From the NCBI RefSeq assembly GCF_022606355.1, contig NZ_JAHHZQ010000001.1, positions 372,001 to 436,000 of the forward strand: 64,000 bases of DNA, written 5' to 3'. Each line of letters opens with the position of its first letter. The first letter of the stretch is position 1. The position numbers were made by a program, and so were the translations under genes. Positions 1-7,080 of this stretch are shown here, in pieces. The notes below the pieces were generated by a model. That model was not told where the DNA came from and did no database searches. It saw only the letters and a list, made by a program, of their open reading frames with translations. Source of the stretch: Leifsonia shinshuensis (GTDB lineage Bacteria > Actinomycetota > Actinomycetes > Actinomycetales > Microbacteriaceae).

Positions 1-115
1 GGTGGACGCCGCCGGCTGGTTCCCGATCGAGACGGCCCGCACGAAACTGGCGAAAGGGCAGCGGCCCATTCTGGATGCGCTGCTGCGCCGTCTGAATGAC
101 ATCCAAGATCGGTAG
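1..115 (+). CDS. NUDIX hydrolase, C-terminal end (partial)
   Basis: The window opens inside a reading frame (phase starting at base 2) that ends with TAG at 113-115. The visible 37 residues contain GWFPIETARTKLAKGQRPIL, which looks like the C-terminal helix of MutT/NUDIX pyrophosphohydrolases, where a hydrophobic 'xWF' segment precedes an alanine/leucine-rich helix. The catalytic NUDIX box lies upstream of the window, so neither substrate nor activity can be judged. The stop lies 61 bases before the likely start of the next gene. Family assignment rests on this short tail only. Confidence 0.5.
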   Translation, partial: VDAAGWFPIETARTKLAKGQRPILDALLRRLNDIQDR

Positions 116-176
116 CGCGCAGAGACCCCGCTCGGACGTATCGTTGGCTGCACGTGCCGGGACGAAGGAGGAGCAG

Positions 177-566
177 GTGGCGACGAAGAAGAAGGCTGAG
201 AAAGAGGCCGAGAAGGCCCTGATCACCGCGCGGGCCGCGGTCGACGAGGCCCAGCGCCTGGTCAAGAAGCTCGACAAGAAGACCCGCAAAGAGGCGGACG
301 ACCTGGCCGCAGCGCTCGAACAGGCTGCGAAGGACGCGAAGAAGGCCGTGCAGCGCGCGCGGAAGACCGCGGAGCAGGCGGCGAAGGATGCCAAGCAGAA
401 GGCGCAGACCGCCAGGGAGAAGGCGCGCACCGCGGCCTCCGTGCCTGCCGCGAGCACCGGCATCCCGACCTTCCGCGATCTGCGCGACCGGGCGAAGGCG
501 CAGGGCATCCAGGGCTACTCGCGGATGAACAAGGCGCAGCTCCTGCACGCTCTCGGCGAGGGGTAG
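177..566 (+). CDS. Lys/Ala-rich coiled-coil protein with C-terminal Rho_N-like domain
   Basis: A 129-residue protein. I chose GTG 177 because AAGGAGG lies about 5 nt upstream; an in-frame ATG at 96 would overlap the preceding gene and lacks a ribosome binding site. Residues 1 to about 90 are an almost uninterrupted Ala/Lys/Glu/Arg-rich helix, predicted coiled coil, with a positively charged histone-H1-like composition. The last ~35 residues (FRDLRDRAKAQGIQGYSRMN onward) match the Rho N-terminal/SAP-like fold, which binds nucleic acid. No membrane segment or signal peptide is present. The likely role is a small nucleic-acid-binding protein; the specific function is unknown. It sits alone, 63 bp upstream of the Pls-type synthetase start. 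Confidence 0.75.
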   Translation: MATKKKAEKEAEKALITARAAVDEAQRLVKKLDKKTRKEADDLAAALEQAAKDAKKAVQRARKTAEQAAKDAKQKAQTAREKARTAASVPAASTGIPTFRDLRDRAKAQGIQGYSRMNKAQLLHALGEG

Positions 567-595
567 GGAGTGACACCCGACGACGGCGTGTTCAC

Positions 596-622
596 CGGCC
601 GGTAACCGGCCGCTCCTACGGT
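596..622 (+). promoter_or_regulatory. Palindrome plus leaderless-type -10 box before the Pls-type synthetase
   Basis: Bases 596-612 form a palindrome with 8-bp arms CGGCCGGT and ACCGGCCG around a single A. Immediately downstream, TACGGT (617-622) fits the actinobacterial -10 pattern TAnnnT and is followed by exactly 7 nt before the GTG at 630, the spacing typical of leaderless transcripts. The palindrome would therefore lie between the -10 and -35 positions, a usual place for a repressor operator. No Shine-Dalgarno sequence precedes the GTG, which agrees with leaderless expression. The regulator is not identified. Confidence 0.45.
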
Positions 623-629
623 TGCGGCC

Positions 630-3600
630 GTGACAGACACCTCCGCGCGGCCGGCGATCCTCTCGGCGCTGGCCGCGGCGCCCCCACCGCGAACCCTGAT
701 CGACATCCTCCGCGAGCAGGCGGTGCGCAACCCTCAGGGCTCGGCGATCGAGGACGCCACGGGCGCGCTCAGCTATCGCGAACTCCTCGCGCGCGTCGTC
801 GCGACCGCTGCGCGCTTGCACGAGGCGGGCGTGCGCCGCGGCGACCGGGTCGGCGTGCGGATGACCTCCGGCAGCCGCGAGCTCTACCTCGCGATCCTCG
901 GCGTGCTCGCCGCGGGCGCCGCCTACGTGCCCGTCGACGCGGACGACCCGCAGGAGCGCGCCGACCTGGTCTTCGGCGAGGCCGGCGTGCGGGGCGTCAT
1001 CACCGACGACGGCTATCTCCCCGCCGCCTCGGCCGACGCGGTGCCCGTCGACGCGGTGGTCGCGGACGGGCCGCCCGCCGTGCCGCACGCCGTGCAGGCG
1101 GGCGATCCGCACCCGAGCACGTCGAGCCTGCCGCTGATCGAGCCTCCGACGCCGGAGGACGACGCCTGGATCATCTTCACGTCCGGCTCGACGGGGACGC
1201 CCAAGGGCGTCGCCGTGCGTCACCGGTCCGCGGCCGCCTTCGTCGACGCAGAGGCGCGCCTGTTCCTGCAGGAAGAACCCATCGGACCGGGCGATCGCGT
1301 GCTGGCCGGGCTCTCGGTCGCTTTCGACGCCTCCTGCGAGGAGATGTGGCTCGCCTGGGGCCACGGCGCGTGCCTGGTGCCGGCGCCCCGCTCGCTCGTG
1401 CGCACCGGCATGGACCTCGGCCCGTGGCTCGCCGCCCGCCGGATCTCGGTCGTGTCGACGGTCCCCACGCTCGCCGCCCTCTGGCCGACCGACGCGCTCG
1501 ACACGGTCCGGCTGCTGATCTTCGGCGGTGAGGCGTGTCCGCCCGAACTGGTCAACCGGCTCGCCGTGGAGGGCAGAGAGGTCTGGAACACCTACGGCCC
1601 CACCGAGGCGACCGTCGTGGCCTGCGCGAGCCTGCTCACGGCCGGCGAGCCCGTGCGGATCGGCCTTCCGCTCGACGGCTGGGACCTCGCCGTCGTCGGG
1701 CAGGACGGCTTACCGGTCGCCGACGGCGAGAGCGGGGAGCTCATCATCGGCGGTGTCGGCCTCGCCCGCTACCTCGACCCGGCGAAGGACGCCGAGAAGT
1801 ACGCGCCGTTGCCCTCGCTCGGCTGGGAGCGCGCGTATCGCAGCGGTGACCTCGTGCGGTTCGACCCGGCAGGGCTCTTCTACCTCGGCCGCGCCGACGA
1901 CCAGGTGAAGGTCGGCGGCCGGCGCATCGAGCTCGGCGAGGTGGAGGCCGCACTGCAGCAGTTGCCCGGCGTCTCCGGTGCGGCCGCGGCCGTGCGCAAG
2001 ACCGCAGCGGGCAACGACGTGCTGGTCGGCTACCTCGCCGTGCCGGAGCGTTCGCTCTTCGACCGCCGCGCCGCACTCGAGGAGCTGCGCGCCGAGCTGC
2101 CCGCCGCGCTGGTGCCGCTGTTGGCCGTCGTCGACGACCTCCCCGTGCGAACCTCCGGCAAGGTCGACAGGGCGGCGCTGCCGTGGCCGCTCGACGCCGA
2201 CGCCGACGACACCCCCGACCTCGACCCGGTCTCCGAAGCGCTCGCCGTCGACTGGAAGAGCGTCCTCGGCCTGCCGGTGGGCGGGCTCGACGACAACTTC
2301 TTCGACCTCGGCGGAGGATCCTTGGCCGCGGCCCAGCTGGTCTCCCTGGTACGCAGACGCCACCCCGACATCACGGTCGCCGACATCTACGCGCACCCCC
2401 GTTTCGGAGCGCTCGCCGCTGCTCTGGCCGAGAGCTCGCCATCGGCATCCGCCGCCTCCACGCACGTCGTGCCGCCGACCCCGCGACGGATGCAGGTGCT
2501 GCAGACGCTGCTCGGCGTCCCGCTCTTCATCCTCAACGGGATCCGCTGGCTGCTCTACCTGCTGACCGCCGCCGCGGTGCTCCGGCCGTTCGGCGGTTTC
2601 GACTTCCTGCCCGCGGTGAACGCGGTCTGGCTCATCGTCGGGCTGCTCGTCTTCGTCACGCCGTGGGGGCGGATGGCGATCGCCGTGGCCGCCGCGCGCC
2701 TCCTCCTGATCGGCGTGAAAGCAGGCGACTACCCGCGCGGCGGCGGCGTGCACCTGCGCCTGTGGCTCGCCGAACAGGTCGCCCACCAGATCGGTGCGGC
2801 GAGCCTGGCCGGTGCGCCGTGGATCAGCTACTACGCCCGCGCGCTCGGAGCGACCGTCGACCGCGGGGTCGACCTGCACGCACTGCCACCCGTCACCGGG
2901 ATGCTGCGCATCGGCGCCGGCGCCTCCATCGAGCCGGAGGTCGACCTGTCCGGGTACTGGATCGACGGCGACCTGGTACGCATCGGCGAGATCCGGATCG
3001 GCGCAGGCAGCTCTGTCGGCGCTCGCAGCTCGCTGATGCCGGGGGCGAAGATCGGTCGCGACGCGACCGTCGCACCGGGCTCGGCGGTCTTCGGCCGGGT
3101 TCCCGCAGGACAGAACTGGGCCGGATCGCCCGCCGTGCGGGTCGGCAAGGCGCGCGACTGGTGGCCCGCAGCGCGGCCGCAGCGCCGCACGCGCTGGGTC
3201 GCCGCCTACGCCGCGGCGTCCTTGGTCGTCTCCCTCGTGCCGGTGGTCGCCCTGGCGATCGGCGGTCTGGTGGTGGCGGCCTTCACGCGCGGCGCGGCCC
3301 ACCTGTCCGACGCCGTTCCGGGAGCGCTGGCTGCCGTCGTGCCCGCCACGCTCGCCTCCGGCATCGTTCTGGCCGGACTCGTCGTGGTGCTGGTCCGACT
3401 CCTCGGCCTCGGCATCCACGAGGGTGTGTACCCGGTGCGCAGCAGGACCGGCTGGCAGGTCTGGTCGACGGAGCGCCTGCTCGACATGGCGCGCACCGTT
3501 CTGTTCCCGCTGTACTCGAGCCTGTTCACCCCTATCTGGCTGCGGATGCTCGGCGCCCGTGTCGGCCGTGACGTCGAGGCCTCCACTGTGCTGCTGCTGC

Positions 3601-4604
3601 CGGCGATGACCAAGATCCGTGACGGCGCGTTCCTGGCCGACGACACGCTCGTGGCGTCGTACGAGCTCGGCGGCGGCTACGTCCGGGTGGCGGAGGCCGA
3701 GATCGGCACCAGGGCCTTCCTCGGCAACTCCGGCATGGCAGGAGGCGGCAACAGGGTGCCGCGCGACGGGCTGGTCGCCGTGCTTTCGGTGGCACCCCGC
3801 AAGGCGAAGGCCGGGTCGTCCTGGCTCGGTTCGCCGCCGGTGAAGCTGCGCAGGCGCGCTCAGGACGCCGACCTCTCGCGCACGTTCGAGCCGCCCGCCG
3901 CCTTGCGCGTCGCTCGCACGGCGTGGGAGCTGCTGCGCATCGTCCCGGTGTTCGTCACGTGTGCGATCGGGCTGGCGGTTCTCCTGGTGCTGGGGGCGCT
4001 CTCGGAGAGCCTGGGAGTCGTCTGGGCGATCGTGCTGAGCGGGCCGGTCCTCCTCGCCGCGGGCGCGGTGGCGGCGACGGTCAGCACCGCGGCCAAGTGG
4101 ATCCTGCTCGGCAGACTGAAGCCGGGCGAGCATCCGCTCTGGTCGTCGTTCATCTGGCGCAGCGAGGTCTCGGACACCTTCACCGAGATGGTGGCAGCCC
4201 CCTGGTTCGCCTGGTCGGCGGCCGGTACCCCCGCCCTGGTGTGGTGGCTGCGCAGTCTCGGCGCCCGCATCGGCAGCGGTGTGTGGATCGACAGCTACTG
4301 GCTGCCGGAAGCCGATCTGGTCGAGCTGGGCGACGCATCCACGGTCAACCGGGGCTGCGTCGTGCAGACGCACCTGTTCCATGATCGAATCATGAGCATG
4401 GACGAGGTGATCATCGAGCGCGGCGGGACACTGGGGCCGCACAGCGTCATCCTCCCCGCCGCAGCGATCGGCGCCGATGCGACCGTCGGACCGGCATCCC
4501 TGGTGATGCGAGGCGAGACCGTTCCCGACCGGAGCCGCTGGAGCGGCAACCCGATCGGTCCGTGGCGAGACGTGACGGTGCGCGAGTACCGTGCGGTGCG
4601 ATGA
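630..4604 (+). CDS. Pls/PosA-family NRPS-like poly(amino acid) synthetase
   Basis: A 1,324-residue protein, close to the length of epsilon-poly-L-lysine synthetase (about 1,320). An adenylation domain (about 15-520) has A3 TSGSTGTPKGV near 183, A5 NTYGPTE near 320, A8 GRADDQVKVGGRRIELGE near 420, and the A10 lysine in RTSGKVDR near 511. A carrier domain follows with DNFFDLGGGSLAA (phosphopantetheine serine near 565). The rest is membrane segments alternating with three left-handed beta-helix (hexapeptide-like) regions at about 790-830, 990-1075 and 1210-1315. There is no classical condensation or thioesterase domain. This architecture is that of Pls, in which the C-terminal tandem domains form isopeptide bonds iteratively at the membrane. 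By hand the specificity residues read D-A-E-S-I-G-T-V-V-K, suggesting lysine or a similar cationic amino acid. The product is not proven. The gene overlaps the next by 4 nt. Confidence 0.9.
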   Translation: MTDTSARPAILSALAAAPPPRTLIDILREQAVRNPQGSAIEDATGALSYRELLARVVATAARLHEAGVRRGDRVGVRMTSGSRELYLAILGVLAAGAAYVPVDADDPQERADLVFGEAGVRGVITDDGYLPAASADAVPVDAVVADGPPAVPHAVQAGDPHPSTSSLPLIEPPTPEDDAWIIFTSGSTGTPKGVAVRHRSAAAFVDAEARLFLQEEPIGPGDRVLAGLSVAFDASCEEMWLAWGHGACLVPAPRSLVRTGMDLGPWLAARRISVVSTVPTLAALWPTDALDTVRLLIFGGEACPPELVNRLAVEGREVWNTYGPTEATVVACASLLTAGEPVRIGLPLDGWDLAVVGQDGLPVADGESGELIIGGVGLARYLDPAKDAEKYAPLPSLGWERAYRSGDLVRFDPAGLFYLGRADDQVKVGGRRIELGEVEAALQQLPGVSGAAAAVRKTAAGNDVLVGYLAVPERSLFDRRAALEELRAELPAALVPLLAVVDDLPVRTSGKVDRAALPWPLDADADDTPDLDPVSEALAVDWKSVLGLPVGGLDDNFFDLGGGSLAAAQLVSLVRRRHPDITVADIYAHPRFGALAAALAESSPSASAASTHVVPPTPRRMQVLQTLLGVPLFILNGIRWLLYLLTAAAVLRPFGGFDFLPAVNAVWLIVGLLVFVTPWGRMAIAVAAARLLLIGVKAGDYPRGGGVHLRLWLAEQVAHQIGAASLAGAPWISYYARALGATVDRGVDLHALPPVTGMLRIGAGASIEPEVDLSGYWIDGDLVRIGEIRIGAGSSVGARSSLMPGAKIGRDATVAPGSAVFGRVPAGQNWAGSPAVRVGKARDWWPAARPQRRTRWVAAYAAASLVVSLVPVVALAIGGLVVAAFTRGAAHLSDAVPGALAAVVPATLASGIVLAGLVVVLVRLLGLGIHEGVYPVRSRTGWQVWSTERLLDMARTVLFPLYSSLFTPIWLRMLGARVGRDVEASTVLLLPAMTKIRDGAFLADDTLVASYELGGGYVRVAEAEIGTRAFLGNSGMAGGGNRVPRDGLVAVLSVAPRKAKAGSSWLGSPPVKLRRRAQDADLSRTFEPPAALRVARTAWELLRIVPVFVTCAIGLAVLLVLGALSESLGVVWAIVLSGPVLLAAGAVAATVSTAAKWILLGRLKPGEHPLWSSFIWRSEVSDTFTEMVAAPWFAWSAAGTPALVWWLRSLGARIGSGVWIDSYWLPEADLVELGDASTVNRGCVVQTHLFHDRIMSMDEVIIERGGTLGPHSVILPAAAIGADATVGPASLVMRGETVPDRSRWSGNPIGPWRDVTVREYRAVR

Positions 4605-5932
4605 CAACGGCTCCCACCAGCGCAGACGCCGCTCCCACCGCGTCGCACGCCTACCTTCCGCGCTCTGGCACGGACGACTTCTCCGTGATCTCCTACGATC
4701 TCGACCTCGGGTACAAGGTCGCCACCAACCGGCTCGACGCCACCGCCGTGATCCGGGGTCGGGCCAACGTCGCGCTCTCGGCCATCTCGCTCGACCTGGT
4801 GCACCTGCGCGCCAAGCGCGTCCGGCTCGACGGCGACAAGCGCACCCGGTTCACGCAGTCGCCCACGCACGTGCGGGTGAAGCCGGCCAGGCCCATCCCG
4901 GCCGGGGGCGAGTTCACGGTCGAGATCGCCTACGACGGCTCCCCCGTCCCGCGGCGCACCCGCTGGGGCACCCTGGGCTGGGAGGAACTGAGCGACGGCG
5001 TCATCGTCGCATCTCAGCCGTCGGGCGCGCCCACGTGGTTCCCGTGCAACGACCGGCCCTCCGACAAGGCCGCCTACCGCATCACGATCACGACCGAGCA
5101 GCCGTACACGGTGCTCGCGACCGGCGAGCTCGTGGAGCACACCGTCAGCGGAGGACGCGGCACCTGGACGTTCGAGCGCACCGAACCGACCGCGACCTAC
5201 CTCGCCGCGGTGCAGATCGGCCGCTATGTGCTGGAGCCGCGCCGCAGTGACGGTGTCGAGTGGGTGATCGCCTACCCGCCCGCGCTGGCGCGACGCGTGC
5301 TGGCGGACTTCGCGCCGGTCGGCCGGATGATCGAGTGCTTCCAGGAGCGCTTCGGCCCCTACCCGTTCCCGTCGTACACCGTCGTCGTCACCGAGGACCC
5401 GCTGGAGATCCCCCTCGAGTCGCAGGGCATGGCGACGTTCGGCGCCTCCCACGTCGACGGCCGTGGAGGCTCGGAGCGCCTGATCGCGCACGAGCTCGCC
5501 CACCAGTGGTTCGGCAACAGTGTGGGCGTGGCCTCGTGGACCGACATCTGGCTGAACGAGGGCTTCGCCTGCTACGCCGAGTGGATCTGGTCCGAGTTCT
5601 CGGGCGGCGCGACGGCGAACACGCTCGCGCGCACCCACCACGCCGGCCTGCGCCTCAAGCCGAAAGACCTGGTGCTCGCCGACCCCGGCGTCGACCACAT
5701 GTTCGACGACCGCGTCTACAAGCGCGGAGCCTGCCTCCTGCACGCGCTGCGCCGCCGGCTGGGAGACGACCGGTTCTTCGCGCTGCTGCGCGGCTGGTCG
5801 GCCGCGCGTCGCTACGGGACGGCGTCGTCGGCAGACTTCGAGGCGTTCGCGGCGGGGTATTCGAACGAGCCGCTCGAGACGTTCTTCGACGCCTGGCTGC
5901 GAGAGACGCGGTTGCCGGCGTTGGGGTTGTAG
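4601..5932 (+). CDS. M1-family zinc aminopeptidase
   Basis: A 443-residue M1 metallopeptidase. The zinc motif HELAH (297-301) with the third ligand glutamate in NEGF (E320) is intact, and an ESQGMATFG segment occupies the place of the GAMEN exopeptidase loop. The N-terminal half is the beta-sandwich typical of M1 enzymes. It is shorter than full-length PepN (about 850) because the C-terminal HEAT-like domain is missing. The start is ATG 4601, whose last two bases plus A form the TGA of the synthetase gene (ATGA), so translation is coupled. No signal peptide is visible. Known epsilon-polylysine-degrading enzymes are zinc aminopeptidases, so trimming or degrading the polymer is a reasonable inference; ordinary peptide turnover remains possible. 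Confidence 0.88.
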   Translation: MTTAPTSADAAPTASHAYLPRSGTDDFSVISYDLDLGYKVATNRLDATAVIRGRANVALSAISLDLVHLRAKRVRLDGDKRTRFTQSPTHVRVKPARPIPAGGEFTVEIAYDGSPVPRRTRWGTLGWEELSDGVIVASQPSGAPTWFPCNDRPSDKAAYRITITTEQPYTVLATGELVEHTVSGGRGTWTFERTEPTATYLAAVQIGRYVLEPRRSDGVEWVIAYPPALARRVLADFAPVGRMIECFQERFGPYPFPSYTVVVTEDPLEIPLESQGMATFGASHVDGRGGSERLIAHELAHQWFGNSVGVASWTDIWLNEGFACYAEWIWSEFSGGATANTLARTHHAGLRLKPKDLVLADPGVDHMFDDRVYKRGACLLHALRRRLGDDRFFALLRGWSAARRYGTASSADFEAFAAGYSNEPLETFFDAWLRETRLPALGL

Positions 5933-5949
5933 GGAGGCGAGCGTTCAGC

Positions 5950-6444
5950 TCACACCTGACGGTCCTCCGGTCGCCGCTCCTCACCCGTGATGCCGTCGAT
6001 ACGCGGCGCAGCGTGCGAGGGCTCGGCCGGCGCGTCGGCACGGCGGGGCGGGAGCCCGTTTGCGTGGTCCGGCGTCGCACCGGTCTCCACGCGGTTGCCG
6101 TGGCGATCCGTCTCGACATCCGGGTCCACGCGGTCGGCGCGCGCGAGCTTGTGCTCCTGCTCTGCCCGTGCCTCGGCGGCGGCGCGCTCGCGCTCGTCGG
6201 CCTCCCGCCGCAGCCGCTCGGCGTCGACTTCGGCCTGCTTCGCATCCGCTGCGGCGCGGGCGGAGTTCGCCTCCCGTTCGCGCGCGGCCAGCTCGGCCCG
6301 CGCCGCGTCCTCTCGCAGGTCGGCGGCGCGTCGCCGGTCGGCCTCCTGCTTGCGTCGCCGCCCCACCGTGGCGGCGACGATGATGATCGCGATGACGACC
6401 ACCACGATCACGACGATCAGGACGATCCATCCGATTGTGTTCAT
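5950..6444 (-). CDS. Single-pass membrane protein with charged coiled coil
   Basis: A 164-residue protein starting at ATG 6444. Residues 5-27 are a very hydrophobic Val/Ile-rich transmembrane segment followed directly by RRRK, so the bulk should be cytoplasmic by the positive-inside rule. Residues 30-115 are an alanine/arginine/glutamate-rich helix, predicted coiled coil, and the last 50 residues are Pro/Arg-rich and probably disordered. No catalytic motif is visible and I do not recognise a named family. It is convergent with the aminopeptidase gene, with stops 17 bp apart and no obvious terminator between them. Confidence 0.65.
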   Translation of the reverse strand: MNTIGWIVLIVVIVVVVIAIIIVAATVGRRRKQEADRRRAADLREDAARAELAAREREANSARAAADAKQAEVDAERLRREADERERAAAEARAEQEHKLARADRVDPDVETDRHGNRVETGATPDHANGLPPRRADAPAEPSHAAPRIDGITGEERRPEDRQV

Positions 6445-6644
6445 GTCCGGGCACCGTACGCCGTCGAGGGCATCCCGGCAGGGCCTTGCGCTCGGGGCCC
6501 GGAGGTGCAGTGCGGGGAACCGTCAGCGGCGCGAAGCACGCGGCGCCGGCCGTGGATGCGGCGCACAGACGTTGTCGCTCACGCTGGCGGACTCCTCAGC
6601 ATCGACTCGACGCCGCATCCGCGAAGTCGACATCGCAGTGACGG

Positions 6645-6905
6645 CTATCTGCGGCCCCGCAGCCGCACGTAGTACCAGACTCCGGCCCCGGCCCAGGCTG
6701 CCAGGACGGCCCAGCCCACGCAGAGAACGATCGGCCAGGGCCCTCGCGTCCCTCCGAAGAGCGGGCTGATCAGTGCGACGACGCCGAACATCACTGACAG
6801 CACGCCGTAGAGGATCGCGTTGGTCCTGGCCCGGCGGAGCGAACCGGCGATGACCCACCAGGGTCGATCCGCGCCGCGCACGGTCTCCTCGCGAACTCCG
6901 CTCAC
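6645..6905 (-). CDS. Small two-TM membrane protein, unknown function
   Basis: From GTG 6905 this encodes 86 residues; GGGGAG about 7 nt upstream supports this start over an upstream GTG at 6953 that would add 16 unlikely residues. Two hydrophobic segments (NAILYGVLSVMFGVVALISP and the PWPIVLCVGWAVLAAW stretch) are separated by a short glycine-rich turn, and the protein ends in RLRGRR. It resembles the many small integral membrane proteins of actinobacteria and carries no diagnostic motif. The 200 bp between it and the previous gene hold nothing recognisable. Confidence 0.6.
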   Translation of the reverse strand: MSGVREETVRGADRPWWVIAGSLRRARTNAILYGVLSVMFGVVALISPLFGGTRGPWPIVLCVGWAVLAAWAGAGVWYYVRLRGRR

Positions 6906-6990
6906 TTCTCCGCTCCCCCCGGTCGGACGGCACGCCTCAACCTCGACGCACACTCGGTTCCAGGCCTCGCCGCGAAAGCAGAGGGCCTTG

Positions 6991-7064
6991 TAGGGCGAGC
7001 GGGACTTGAACCCGCGACCAACGGATTATGAGTCCGCAGCTCTAACCGGCTGAGCTATCGCCCC
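6991..7064 (-). tRNA. tRNA with CAT anticodon (tRNA-Ile2 or elongator tRNA-Met)
   Basis: Read on the minus strand the cloverleaf starts GGGGCGA-TA-GCTC and has anticodon loop CTCATAA, T-arm GCGGG-TTCAAGT-CCCGC, acceptor 3' half TCGCCCT and discriminator A. The first acceptor pair is G-U. It is not the initiator tRNA, which has an unpaired first position and three G-C pairs in the anticodon stem. The GACTCATAATC anticodon arm and the TTGGTCGC...TTCAAGTCC segment are close to what I recall of E. coli ileX, so lysidine-modified tRNA-Ile2 is my preference, but elongator tRNA-Met shares the anticodon. CCA is not encoded. Confidence 0.9.
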
Positions 7065-7080
7065 GTGCGCTCTCCCCTGA

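Noticed and set aside
96-176. ATG start at 96 for the Rho_N protein
   Set aside because: It overlaps the NUDIX gene, lacks a ribosome binding site, and the residues it adds do not continue the helix; GTG 177 has AAGGAGG.
1710-4607. 965-codon antisense frame opposite the Pls-type gene, and similar long antisense frames at 34093-36660, 40856-44476 and 47017-50349
   Set aside because: They lie opposite well-supported genes, have shadow-type composition (Arg/Asp/His/Gly-rich), no motifs and no ribosome binding sites; high GC removes stop codons.
5260-6672. 470-codon plus-strand frame across the end of the aminopeptidase and the opposite-strand membrane gene
   Set aside because: It overlaps two supported genes and shows only shadow composition.
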